A stretch of DNA of 64,000 nt from Flagellimonas aurea. Its GTDB lineage: Bacteria; Bacteroidota; Bacteroidia; Flavobacteriales; Flavobacteriaceae. Position 1 is the stretch's first letter; every line of letters starts with the position of its first letter. Positions 17,496 to 26,379 of the stretch are shown in pieces. A program made the translations under genes and the position numbers. The notes under the pieces were generated by a model. The model was not told the origin of the DNA. It saw nothing but the letters and a program-made list of their open reading frames with translations, and did no database searches. The DNA lies in the NCBI RefSeq assembly GCF_017313785.1, contig NZ_JAFLNL010000002.1, positions 186,001 to 250,000 of the forward strand, given 5' to 3'.

Positions 17496-20400
17496 CTATT
17501 TTTTGGCGTAATGCACTTTGTAGCGCCAAAAACTGATTCCACCCAGAATAAAGACCCCTAGTACTGTGTACCACACAAAGCTTGGGGTTATTACTTGGTC
17601 TCCACTAGCATAACTGTGCAGTCCTACCAAATAGAAGTTTACGCCAAAATACGTCATCATAATGCTGGCATAAGCCACAATGCTGGCAAAATTATAGACC
17701 CATTTGCCACGAAGACCGGGAACCAATCGCATGTGTAGAACAAATGCATAGATCATAATCGAAACCAACGCCCAAGTCTCCTTGGGGTCCCAGCCCCAAT
17801 AACGGCCCCAGCTTTCATTGGCCCATTGGCCTCCCAGAAAGTTACCTATGGTCAGCATCACCAAACCTGCCGTTAGTGCCAGTTCGTTGATAACGGTCAG
17901 CTCCTTTATATTGATGTCCATTCGTTTTTTGTTCTTTTTGGTGGTAAGCACCATCAACAACAAGGCGACCACACCCAAGATCATTCCTACGGTCAACGGC
18001 CCATAGCTACCCACAATTACGGCTACGTGAATCATCAACCAATAACTATCGAGAACGGGTTGTAGATTGGCAATAGCGGGATCAACCCAGCTTTGGTGTG
18101 CGACCCACAATAACATACAGGTAACAAATGCGCTGGAAGCTATGGTCAACTCACTCTTTCTACCAAGTGCCAATCCAATTCCCATGGTTGCCCATGCCAC
18201 ATAGAGTATACTTTCATAAGCATCGCTCCATGGAGCGTGCCCGGATATGTACCAACGCAAAATCAAACCAATGGTATGCCATATAAAAAATATGATGATG
18301 GTACCTTTTAATGCATAGGCGGTAGCGTCAAGAAATTTACGTTCCTTAAAAATTTTGGCTATCAAAACAAAGAACAACAACAAACCAACTATTGCGTAGT
18401 ACTTGTACAACCGGTTAAAGAGATCTAACTTATTATAAATGATCTCGATTTTTATCTTGTTATCCGATGGCAATATTTCCTCCCCATGATTGGTTTGGTT
18501 CTGCTTGAATGCCTCCAACAATTTATCCGGTTGGGAATAGTCACCTGTTACTATGGACTGTTGCAATGAATTCAAATAGTAGGGCATTGCATTCTTGATG
18601 AAATTGGCATAGAGCGAATCCTGAACCTGGTATTCGCCTCCACGATACTCCACGGCAGAGATCCATTTGTTATTTTCATCGTTCAGCAAGGGGAATATCT
18701 TCACCATTTGACCGCTCAGGGCAACGTCCAATAAACTTAACCGCTCCCCTACTTTCTTAAAATCCTTTTCGAATTTGTTAGGGTTTGCCTTGGAGGTCGC
18801 CTTCTCCAAAAAAGGCCTGAGTTTATAACTTCCTTTGGCATCAAAGAAATCTGTTGCCTTAACAAATTTTGTTTCTTCAGGAACACCGATAACCTTACGA
18901 ATACTGTCATTTCCCTTATCTCCCAAGGCAATAATGTCGGTAGTGTACCAAACGCCAGGGTTCAGCATCATGGAAAGGAAAACTTGATTGGCTGAAAGGT
19001 CTTGATATTTGTCGTTCCCGCTTAATTTTCGCAAAAGTTCGGAAGCGAAAGTGTTCACGGGCTTCATTCGTCCATTTTCATCCTGTATGATCAATGCGCC
19101 AAATTTTTCGGCATGCTCTTCGGCCACAGTAGTAGCTTGGATCACAGAATCAATTTGTTTTTGGGTGGGTACCGACGAATGCTCGTGTGCATCCTGCGCA
19201 TTTGCATTGATCGCAGCAAATAAAAGAGCTATCGTGGTCAACGCAGCCTTCTTTTCCTTTATTTTTTTGAGCATGACCTGTAAATCCCTGAAACGTGTTT
19301 TACCAAAAAACATAATGCCCATCAACCCGATGTAAAGCAGAAAATATCCAATATAGGTTATCCAGGTACCCCACCAATCATGGTTTACGGAAAGACCGGT
19401 ACCTTTTTCATCTGGATCAAAATTCGCCTGAAAAAAACGGTATCCCTTATGGTCCAAAACGTGGTTCATATAAATATCGTAATCAAAAGGGCGATCGTCG
19501 TGTACTGTAACCTTGCTCATAAAAGAAGCATAGCCCGCTTCTGTTCCGGGATATTTTTCCGCTATAAAATCGTTCAATTCAATGGAGAAAGGAAGTTCGT
19601 ATACTTTTGATCCATAGCTCAATGAAAAATCCAAGCCACCAACGTTGATCTTATCGGAGAAGTTGGCACTCCCCTTGCCTCCCAATAATTTTACCTCTTG
19701 GGTATCCCCATTTGCAGAGATGGATACCACCAATGCGTCTTGTGTTGCAGGGGTAATTTCTTCCTCGGGAACTTCGACGACCCCGTACCTACCTTTGATC
19801 AAGGGCTCGGGCACCACAAACTGCATCCCCCCCATGTTGTAGAGCGAACGTAGTTGGAGCGGCTGAATGCTGTCACTGGTTACTGTTCCCCTAAACTGGT
19901 CGGCCATACGCATAAAATCCCCTTCAAAAGGTGATTTGATACGGTAACCGTTCTCCTCATCATAAAAAATGTTGATGGCACCGTCGGTTTCGTTGTTCAG
20001 GGCAAAAAGAATATTATGGACACTGGCTATTTTCCCATTTTCCAAATAATGTTCATGTCGTTGTCCATCGCCCGCTTCCACAATTTGTAAATATTCAGCT
20101 CCATTTTCATCTGGCACCAACCCTTCTTCCGCTCCCTGGATAAAATCAACATAGGAGATGGAAAATGGTTGCCCATTAAAATCGGATTTCCATGGCAGAC
20201 TGGTACGTTTCCCTTCAGGCGTTACCAAGATATCGTCCTCCAGCACCCTTCTTTTGGTTTCTCCATTGATCTCCCCATCAACAAACGCCGTTAAAAAGGT
20301 CTTGTCCGAATAAAAAACTTTTTCAGTAGCACCTTCCCTAATGGGCATCATACCCTCGTAACTGATGTAACGGGTCACAAAAGCACCAATAATGATCAAA

Positions 20401-20660
20401 ATCCACGAAAGGTGAAGAACAAGTACTGGCCATTTTTTCCACTGCAATAACCGATATCTGTAAATATTTCCGAAAAAATTGATTACAAAAAATACCATGA
20501 TGGCCTCGAACCAAGTAGCATTATAGATGTAAATTCGTGCGGTTTCGGTACTGTACCAAGTTTCCACAAAAGTTCCCATGGCCAATGCCGCAGCAAAAAC
20601 CAAAAATAGAACAGCCATAAGTCTTGTGGAAAAAAGCGTTTTTTTAAGAATATCTATCAT
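17496..20660 (-). CDS. ccsBA: fused cytochrome c maturation protein (ResB-CcsA)
   Basis: A 1054-residue membrane protein fusing the two System II cytochrome c synthase subunits. The N-terminal half is ResB/CcsB-like: helices near residues 12-30, 50-70 and 75-95, a long periplasmic domain (about 110-440) and another helix near 445. A periplasmic linker follows, then a CcsA-like part (about 750-1054) with many helices and the heme-handling WGRYWGWDPKETWAL motif at 951-965. It exports heme and attaches it to CxxCH cytochromes in the periplasm. The fusion is known in Bacteroidota and epsilonproteobacteria. A TATTTTTG -7-like element on the minus strand (20686-20693) precedes it. Confidence 0.94.
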   Translation of the reverse strand: MIDILKKTLFSTRLMAVLFLVFAAALAMGTFVETWYSTETARIYIYNATWFEAIMVFFVINFFGNIYRYRLLQWKKWPVLVLHLSWILIIIGAFVTRYISYEGMMPIREGATEKVFYSDKTFLTAFVDGEINGETKRRVLEDDILVTPEGKRTSLPWKSDFNGQPFSISYVDFIQGAEEGLVPDENGAEYLQIVEAGDGQRHEHYLENGKIASVHNILFALNNETDGAINIFYDEENGYRIKSPFEGDFMRMADQFRGTVTSDSIQPLQLRSLYNMGGMQFVVPEPLIKGRYGVVEVPEEEITPATQDALVVSISANGDTQEVKLLGGKGSANFSDKINVGGLDFSLSYGSKVYELPFSIELNDFIAEKYPGTEAGYASFMSKVTVHDDRPFDYDIYMNHVLDHKGYRFFQANFDPDEKGTGLSVNHDWWGTWITYIGYFLLYIGLMGIMFFGKTRFRDLQVMLKKIKEKKAALTTIALLFAAINANAQDAHEHSSVPTQKQIDSVIQATTVAEEHAEKFGALIIQDENGRMKPVNTFASELLRKLSGNDKYQDLSANQVFLSMMLNPGVWYTTDIIALGDKGNDSIRKVIGVPEETKFVKATDFFDAKGSYKLRPFLEKATSKANPNKFEKDFKKVGERLSLLDVALSGQMVKIFPLLNDENNKWISAVEYRGGEYQVQDSLYANFIKNAMPYYLNSLQQSIVTGDYSQPDKLLEAFKQNQTNHGEEILPSDNKIKIEIIYNKLDLFNRLYKYYAIVGLLLFFVLIAKIFKERKFLDATAYALKGTIIIFFIWHTIGLILRWYISGHAPWSDAYESILYVAWATMGIGLALGRKSELTIASSAFVTCMLLWVAHQSWVDPAIANLQPVLDSYWLMIHVAVIVGSYGPLTVGMILGVVALLLMVLTTKKNKKRMDINIKELTVINELALTAGLVMLTIGNFLGGQWANESWGRYWGWDPKETWALVSIMIYAFVLHMRLVPGLRGKWVYNFASIVAYASIMMTYFGVNFYLVGLHSYASGDQVITPSFVWYTVLGVFILGGISFWRYKVHYAKK

Positions 20661-20774
20661 GGAAATTCGGTCTACTTTCGGCTTGCAAAAATACGGCCTT
20701 TTTAGAACTTCCTTACTGCCCAGAAGGATAAAAATCGTACATATTTGTTAATTCTCAGTATAATCCATAAACCC

Positions 20775-20782
20775 TAAATTTG
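20775..20782 (+). promoter_or_regulatory. putative -7 element for the DUF2520-kdsC-maf operon
   Basis: TAAATTTG fits TAnnTTTG exactly and lies 11 bases before the ATG, implying a very short leader. A TTTG at 20744-20747 is too far upstream to be a normal -33 element. Confidence 0.4.
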
Positions 20783-20793
20783 TAGTTTTGGAC

Positions 20794-21555
20794 ATGCTAA
20801 AGATTGTGATTCTGGGTACCGGAAACCTCGCCAAACACCTGTACACTGCTTTTTTAAAAGCCGATGATGTCGATGTGGTGCAGGTTATAGGCCGTAATGT
20901 GAAAGAATTACAGCAGTTTTCCAAACATTCAACTATCACCACTGATTTTGATGCCATTGCCGATGCTGACGTATATTTGATTTCTGTAAAAGATGATGCC
21001 ATTGGCGAAGTCTCTAAATATCTATCAAACAAAAAGGGAATCGTGGCCCACACTTCGGGGGCCATCGATATGAATACTTTACAGTCCGGGAAAAAAGCGG
21101 TTTTTTATCCCTTACAGACTTTTACCAAGGATAAAGAAGTGGATTTTTCAAACATTCCGATCTGTATCGAAGCTGATCATGAAAAATCCTTGAATACCTT
21201 GAAGAGTTTGGCGATGTCCATTTCCAAAAACGTGTGTCAGATTGACTCAGAACAGCGAAAAAAATTGCATCTTGCGGCCGTTTTTGTGAACAACTTCACC
21301 AATTACCTGTACAGCATTGGCGAAGAACTTTGTTTGGAAGAAGGCCTTTCTTTTGATTTATTGAAACCTTTGATCATGGAAACGGCCCATAAAATTCAGA
21401 CCATGTCACCCCAGAAGGCGCAGACTGGTCCAGCTCGCCGAAATGATATCAAGAGTATGGAAGGCCACCTAGAACTCCTGAACAAGAAAGAACACATTAC
21501 ACTCTATAAATTATTGAGCCAAGCCATAAAACAAGCCCATGAAAAAGAATTATAA
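20794..21555 (+). CDS. Rossmann-like / DUF2520 oxidoreductase
   Basis: A 253-residue protein with an N-terminal NAD(P)-binding fold (VILGTGNLAKHL) and a C-terminal helical DUF2520 domain (FVNNFTNYLYSIGEELC and MSPQKAQTGPARRND). The family resembles ketopantoate or F420-dependent reductases; the substrate is unknown. The ATG at 20794 is preferred over a TTG two codons earlier. It overlaps kdsC by 17 bases, and the DUF2520-KdsC-Maf order is common in this family of bacteria, so the three are co-transcribed. Confidence 0.87.
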   Translation: MLKIVILGTGNLAKHLYTAFLKADDVDVVQVIGRNVKELQQFSKHSTITTDFDAIADADVYLISVKDDAIGEVSKYLSNKKGIVAHTSGAIDMNTLQSGKKAVFYPLQTFTKDKEVDFSNIPICIEADHEKSLNTLKSLAMSISKNVCQIDSEQRKKLHLAAVFVNNFTNYLYSIGEELCLEEGLSFDLLKPLIMETAHKIQTMSPQKAQTGPARRNDIKSMEGHLELLNKKEHITLYKLLSQAIKQAHEKEL

Positions 21556-22066
21556 AGAGCTATTGAGCAACATTACCACCTTTGTATTTGACGTTGACGG
21601 TGTTTTTACCGATGGAACGGTTTTAATCACCTCCGATGGAGAGTTGCTTCGCAAAATGAGTGTTAAAGATGGGTATGCCCTAAAAACTGCGATACAAAAG
21701 GGATACAATGTCTGTATAATTACCGGCGGGACCAATAAAGGGGTAAAAGAGCGCTTGAAAGGTCTTGGGGTAACCGATTTTTATATGGGTGCCCACCACA
21801 AACAAGAACCTTTGGAAGAATATTTGGAGATTCATGGTATTGACCCACAAACCGTTGTTTACATGGGAGATGACATGCCGGATATTCCTCCTATGAAAAT
21901 GGTCGCCCTTGCTACTTCTCCGCAAAATGCGGTGCCGGAGGTAAAGGCAATTTCCGATTATGTTTCGCATAAAAATGGTGGCGATGGCTGCGTTCGAGAC
22001 ATTATTGAACAGGTTTTAAAGGTTCGTGGGGACTGGAACGATAATTTTAGCGCAGAGAATGACTAA
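21539..22066 (+). CDS. kdsC: KDO-8-phosphate phosphatase-like HAD hydrolase
   Basis: A 175-residue HAD-superfamily phosphatase of the KdsC subgroup (C0, no cap). Motif I is FDVDGVFTDG, motif II ITGGTNKG, motif III/IV MGDDMPDIPPM. KdsC removes phosphate from 3-deoxy-manno-octulosonate 8-phosphate during lipopolysaccharide core synthesis. No other kds genes are nearby, so the exact substrate remains somewhat open. It overlaps both neighbours, by 17 and 8 bases, which points to tight co-translation. Confidence 0.87.
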   Translation: MKKNYKELLSNITTFVFDVDGVFTDGTVLITSDGELLRKMSVKDGYALKTAIQKGYNVCIITGGTNKGVKERLKGLGVTDFYMGAHHKQEPLEEYLEIHGIDPQTVVYMGDDMPDIPPMKMVALATSPQNAVPEVKAISDYVSHKNGGDGCVRDIIEQVLKVRGDWNDNFSAEND

Positions 22067-22658
22067 AAATCCACTTAAAGAAAAACTCAAGGACAAAAAA
22101 ATCATTCTGGGCTCCGGTTCACCAAGACGGAAAATGTTTTTGGAAGAATTGGGAATCGACTTTGAGGTGCAGCCCAAATCCGTGGAAGAAATCTACCCCG
22201 ATGAACTGAGAGGGGGAGAAATATCCGAATATCTGGCCAAACTAAAGGCCACACCATTTATGGATGATGTGGAAGACAATCAAATCGTGATTACTTCGGA
22301 TACCGTGGTGTGGCACAACGGTGTATCTTTAGCGAAAGCGGCCAACCATGACGAAGCATTTAAAATGCTGCGCACCCTCTCGGGTGATTGGCACGAGGTA
22401 ATCTCATCCGTATGTTTTACCTCAAAACATTTCCAAAAAACCGTTAGTGGCGTCACCAAGGTGAAGTTGAAAGACTTTTCGGATGACGAAATCAATTACT
22501 ACATTGAAACTTGCCAACCGTTCGATAAAGCTGGAGCCTATGGGATTCAAGAATGGATAGGGATGATCGGAATCTCCGAAATTCAAGGTTCGTACAATAA
22601 TGTGGTAGGACTTCCTACCGATTTGGTCTATGAAACCTTGATAAATCTGGTTTCTTGA
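22059..22658 (+). CDS. maf: Maf-like nucleoside triphosphate pyrophosphatase
   Basis: A 199-residue Maf/YhdE-type protein. The signature SGSPRRKMFLEELG is near the N-terminus; VITSDTVVW and the later FDKAGAYGIQ are typical. Maf proteins hydrolyse non-canonical or canonical nucleoside triphosphates to monophosphates and are linked to cell division. The ATG at 22059 sits inside the last codons of kdsC. Third gene of the DUF2520-kdsC-maf unit. Confidence 0.92.
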   Translation: MTKNPLKEKLKDKKIILGSGSPRRKMFLEELGIDFEVQPKSVEEIYPDELRGGEISEYLAKLKATPFMDDVEDNQIVITSDTVVWHNGVSLAKAANHDEAFKMLRTLSGDWHEVISSVCFTSKHFQKTVSGVTKVKLKDFSDDEINYYIETCQPFDKAGAYGIQEWIGMIGISEIQGSYNNVVGLPTDLVYETLINLVS

Positions 22659-22692
22659 GTTTGGATGCGTAACTTTACGTAAACCCTGTTCT

Positions 22693-23637
22693 ATGAAACC
22701 TTCAGATTTAGCCAAGATATTAGTCAGTTTAATGGCTTTTTCCCTATTGGGAGCATGCAATGACAACCGTCAAAAAACTGATGGTTCCACATCTTCTACC
22801 CCACCAAAAGAAGACACTCCAAAACCAAAGACACCACTTTCTGATGAGTTCAAAGCATATTGGTATGCCGGTGAAGCAGAAATCACATCCTATAAACTGG
22901 AACAAGCAAGATATGGTGAGCTCAGGGATGGAAATGCAGTTTTAATTTATGTGACCGAGCCATTTTTGCCCAAGGAACAGGTAAAAGCGAACAACAACAA
23001 TCCAGAAAACATATCGGTCTTAAAATTGAATGCCACTAAAAAGTTTTTGACAGGTATTTACCCCTACTCTATCATGAGCGGCACCTTTTATCCCGTTCAT
23101 GACAATCAACATGCGCTTAAAACAAGTTTATCCGTACAGGAGTGGTGCGGGCACGTGTATTCCCAGTTGAACAATAGGAATCAATTTGAGTTTACTTCGC
23201 ATTCTTATTTTGAAGGGGAGGCAGACCAAAATTTCTCCATGGAAAAAGCAATCCTCGAAAATGAAATTTGGACCAAAATCAGAATAAATCCAGAAAATCT
23301 TCCTACCGGTGAAATTTCAATAATACCTTCTCTGGAGTATTTAAGGTTAAGGCATCAAGAAATGAGACCATATAATGCCATTGCCCAAATTTCATCAAAA
23401 GAGGGGATTACAACCTACACTATTTCCTATCCAAATTTGGAACGAAATTTGATGATAAATTTCACGACAAACTTCCCATATTCCATCGTAAGTTGGGAGG
23501 AAAAATTTAAAAGTGGATTTGGTTCAAACGCAAAAACATTGACCACCTCCGCATCCAAAATCAAAACATTGAAAACGGCCTATTGGAAACAAAATGAAAA
23601 TAAAAATCTAGTTTTAAGGGATAGTTTAGAGCTATAA
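22693..23637 (+). CDS. uncharacterised septal-operon lipoprotein
   Basis: A 314-residue lipoprotein. The signal ends LMAFSLLGAC, with the lipobox Cys near residue 22, followed by a low-complexity Ser/Pro/Thr/Lys linker. The globular part has YWYAGEAEITSY, WCGHVYSQL and SYFEGEA, patterns I do not assign to a known catalytic family. It lies 34 bases after maf. Homologues in related genomes may carry a maf-derived name by position only; it does not contain a Maf fold. Probably outer-membrane anchored. Confidence 0.78.
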   Translation: MKPSDLAKILVSLMAFSLLGACNDNRQKTDGSTSSTPPKEDTPKPKTPLSDEFKAYWYAGEAEITSYKLEQARYGELRDGNAVLIYVTEPFLPKEQVKANNNNPENISVLKLNATKKFLTGIYPYSIMSGTFYPVHDNQHALKTSLSVQEWCGHVYSQLNNRNQFEFTSHSYFEGEADQNFSMEKAILENEIWTKIRINPENLPTGEISIIPSLEYLRLRHQEMRPYNAIAQISSKEGITTYTISYPNLERNLMINFTTNFPYSIVSWEEKFKSGFGSNAKTLTTSASKIKTLKTAYWKQNENKNLVLRDSLEL

Positions 23638-23706
23638 GTCCTTTTAACAACCCTCGGGGAGCGTTAAAACTCTTCTAAACAAACCAATAACTGAATACAA
23701 ACTACC

Positions 23707-23714
23707 TATATTTG
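23707..23714 (+). promoter_or_regulatory. putative -7 element for the PIG-L operon
   Basis: TATATTTG fits TAnnTTTG and lies 24 bases before the ATG; no clear -33 TTG. Confidence 0.4.
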
Positions 23715-23737
23715 ATTTAACCGCTAAACGACCAACT

Positions 23738-26269
23738 ATGAAGCATTTTTGGGTACTCCTTTCCTTAACCATATTACTAGTCACGAACACTTTTGCCCAA
23801 AAGCCCGATAAGCCTACCTCTGCTGAGCTTTTTCATGAAGTCCAAAAATTGAATTTTCTGGGAACGGCTCTCTATGTTGCCGCGCATCCGGATGATGAAA
23901 ATACTAGCCTTATTTCTTATATGGCCAACCATAAAAAGGCAAGGACCGTATATCTGTCCATGACGCGTGGAGATGGCGGGCAAAACTTGATAGGCCCCGA
24001 GTTGCGTGAACTTTTAGGAGTGTTGCGAACCCAAGAACTTTTGGCGGCAAGACATATGGATGGCGGAGAACAACGCTTTACACGCGCCAACGACTTTGGT
24101 TTTTCCAAACATCCAAAAGAAACATTGAAAATTTGGGACAAAGATAAAGTCTTGGCCGATGTGGTCTGGACGATCAGACAAATTAAACCTGATGTCATCA
24201 TCAATCGTTTTGACCATAGGACCCCGGGCTCGACCCATGGACATCATACCTCCTCTGCCATTTTAAGCATGGAGGCATTTGATTTGGCAAATGACCCCAA
24301 TGTTTATTCCGAGCAATTGGAACAGACAACCACATGGCAGCCAAAGCGTATTTTCTACAACACATCTTGGTGGCAATATGGAAGTCAAGAAGCATTTGAA
24401 AAGGTGGATAAATCAGGTATGGTAAGTTTGGATGTTGGCACCTACTATCCCGAACTAGGGCTTTCCAATAACGAAATCGCTTCAATGGCGAGAAGTCAAC
24501 ACCTTTGTCAAGGGTTTGGTAGGTTGACCGATAGGGGTTCCGATATGGAATACATTGAACTTCTGAAAGGTGATATGCCTAAAAGCAATGATGTTTTTGA
24601 GGGTATCAACACGACCTGGTCCCGAGTAAAAGGAGGCGAGGCCATAGGGGATATTTTATACAAGGTAGAGGCTAATTTTGATTTCCAGAACCCATCCAAG
24701 CACATTCCCGAACTTGTCAGGGCCTATCAATTACTTCAAAAAGTGGAGGATAAGCACTGGAGGACCCTTAAATCTGAAGAGTTAAAAAATATAATTTCGG
24801 CCGCTTCAGGATTATATTTGGAGGCCAGTTCAGCAAGTGCTTCCACAACTCCGGGCAGCAAAGCAACAATCAATATTGAAACTATCAATAGGTCATCACA
24901 AAATGTAACTTTAAAAGATATTCAAATTGTTGGGGCCGGTGCCAAACTAACACCGAATAAGGTTTTGGGAGACAATCAAAAGGAGAATTTCGAGGTCAAC
25001 TTTACTGTACCCGCAAACACACCATACACCAGTCCATATTGGTTGAACGAACCTGGAACCTTGGGGACCTATACGGTAAATGACCAAAGCCTAATTGGCA
25101 AACCCGAAACCCCAAGTGCCTTTAAGGCCATTTTCAATCTGGAAATCGATGGTGTGGAAATTCCATTCGAGAAATCAGTTGTCCACCGCTACTCTAAGCC
25201 AGATAGAGGCGAACTTTACGAGCCATTTGCTATTTTGCCCGAGGTTACCTCCAAAATTGATGAAAAGGTCTTGATATTCGCCGATTCCGACACAAAAAGT
25301 GTACAGGTAAAAATCAGAGCCGGGAAAAATGATGTGTCAGGTACAGTCGAATTGGACCATCCAATGGGCTGGAAAGTTTCCCCAAACAGCATTCCATTCT
25401 CCATAGCCCAGAAAGGAGAGGAAATTTCAGTAATATTTGAGGTTACCCCTCCAAGTACTGAAAGCGAAGGAAAAATTGAACCTAAAGTAAGTGTCGGCAA
25501 TAAAATTTACAGAGATGAACTTGTAGAAATTGATTACAATCATATTCCAAAGCAATCCATTCTACTCCCATCAGAAGCCAAAGTGGTTCGTATGGATATA
25601 AGAAAATCTGGTGAGCACATTGCCTACATCATGGGTGCGGGAGACAATGTTCCCGAAAGTTTGGAGCAAATCGGTTACCAAGTGCATGTGGTGGACCCAA
25701 ATGATATTCAACATGGAGATTTGGACAAGTATGATGCTGTAGTGGTGGGCATCAGGGCCTACAATGTTGTGGATGCCCTGAAATTCAAGCAACCCGTTTT
25801 GTTCGACTATGTCAAGAATGGTGGCACCATGATCGTGCAATATAACACAGCAGGAAGATGGGCAGGTCAATTTGAAAATATTGCACCTTACGAGGTCACC
25901 CTTTCCCGCGACAGGGTTACTGACGAGAATGCAGAAGTCAAAATATTGGCGCCCAACAATTCATTGGTAAACTTTCCAAACACCATCACGGAAAAAGATT
26001 TTGATGGATGGGTACAGGAACGGGGATTATACTATCCAAGCCAGTGGAGCTCGGAATTTACACCTATCCTCTCCATGCAAGATGAAGGCGAGACCGAGAA
26101 ACAAGGCAGCCTCATAGTAGCACCCTATGGAGAAGGTCACTATATTTACACAGGACTGAGCTTTTTCAGGGAATTGCCTGTTGGGGTTTCGGGAGCATAT
26201 AAACTGTTTGCAAATATGCTTTCCATTGGAAAAGATGAAGTAAAAAGAGACAATAATGTCAAAGGATAA
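23738..26269 (+). CDS. secreted PIG-L deacetylase with C-terminal glutaminase-like domain
   Basis: An 843-residue exported protein. A signal peptide (about 1-20, ending NTFAQ) is followed by a PIG-L/LmbE zinc deacetylase domain (about 35-300; AAHPDDENT and GSTHGHHTSS hold the metal ligands). Beta-sandwich segments span about 370-620. A C-terminal ThuA/GATase-I-like domain (about 625-830; KYDAVVVGIRAYN and NGGTMIVQYNT) completes it. It probably deacetylates an N-acetyl sugar or glycoconjugate outside the cytoplasm. It overlaps the next small gene by 14 bases and is in one unit with a symporter. Confidence 0.88.
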   Translation: MKHFWVLLSLTILLVTNTFAQKPDKPTSAELFHEVQKLNFLGTALYVAAHPDDENTSLISYMANHKKARTVYLSMTRGDGGQNLIGPELRELLGVLRTQELLAARHMDGGEQRFTRANDFGFSKHPKETLKIWDKDKVLADVVWTIRQIKPDVIINRFDHRTPGSTHGHHTSSAILSMEAFDLANDPNVYSEQLEQTTTWQPKRIFYNTSWWQYGSQEAFEKVDKSGMVSLDVGTYYPELGLSNNEIASMARSQHLCQGFGRLTDRGSDMEYIELLKGDMPKSNDVFEGINTTWSRVKGGEAIGDILYKVEANFDFQNPSKHIPELVRAYQLLQKVEDKHWRTLKSEELKNIISAASGLYLEASSASASTTPGSKATINIETINRSSQNVTLKDIQIVGAGAKLTPNKVLGDNQKENFEVNFTVPANTPYTSPYWLNEPGTLGTYTVNDQSLIGKPETPSAFKAIFNLEIDGVEIPFEKSVVHRYSKPDRGELYEPFAILPEVTSKIDEKVLIFADSDTKSVQVKIRAGKNDVSGTVELDHPMGWKVSPNSIPFSIAQKGEEISVIFEVTPPSTESEGKIEPKVSVGNKIYRDELVEIDYNHIPKQSILLPSEAKVVRMDIRKSGEHIAYIMGAGDNVPESLEQIGYQVHVVDPNDIQHGDLDKYDAVVVGIRAYNVVDALKFKQPVLFDYVKNGGTMIVQYNTAGRWAGQFENIAPYEVTLSRDRVTDENAEVKILAPNNSLVNFPNTITEKDFDGWVQERGLYYPSQWSSEFTPILSMQDEGETEKQGSLIVAPYGEGHYIYTGLSFFRELPVGVSGAYKLFANMLSIGKDEVKRDNNVKG

Positions 26270-26372
26270 TATGGATACCAAATTCGAATGGAAGAAAGAG
26301 TACAGCATTGTTATTCTTTTGAATGCCATATATATTTTAGTGTTTTACCTCATAATGATTTTAAACAATTAA
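26256..26372 (+). CDS. 38-residue single-pass membrane protein
   Basis: A small gene starting at ATG 26256-26258, inside the end of the PIG-L gene, and ending at TAA 26370-26372, seven bases before the symporter's ATG. The product has a charged N-terminus (KFEWKKEYS) and one hydrophobic helix (IVILLNAIYILVFYLIMIL). The tight fit between two genes and the sensible membrane topology suggest a real product, perhaps an accessory subunit of the symporter. Function unknown; homology could not be tested. Confidence 0.65.
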   Translation: MSKDNMDTKFEWKKEYSIVILLNAIYILVFYLIMILNN

Positions 26373-26379
26373 ACCCTGA

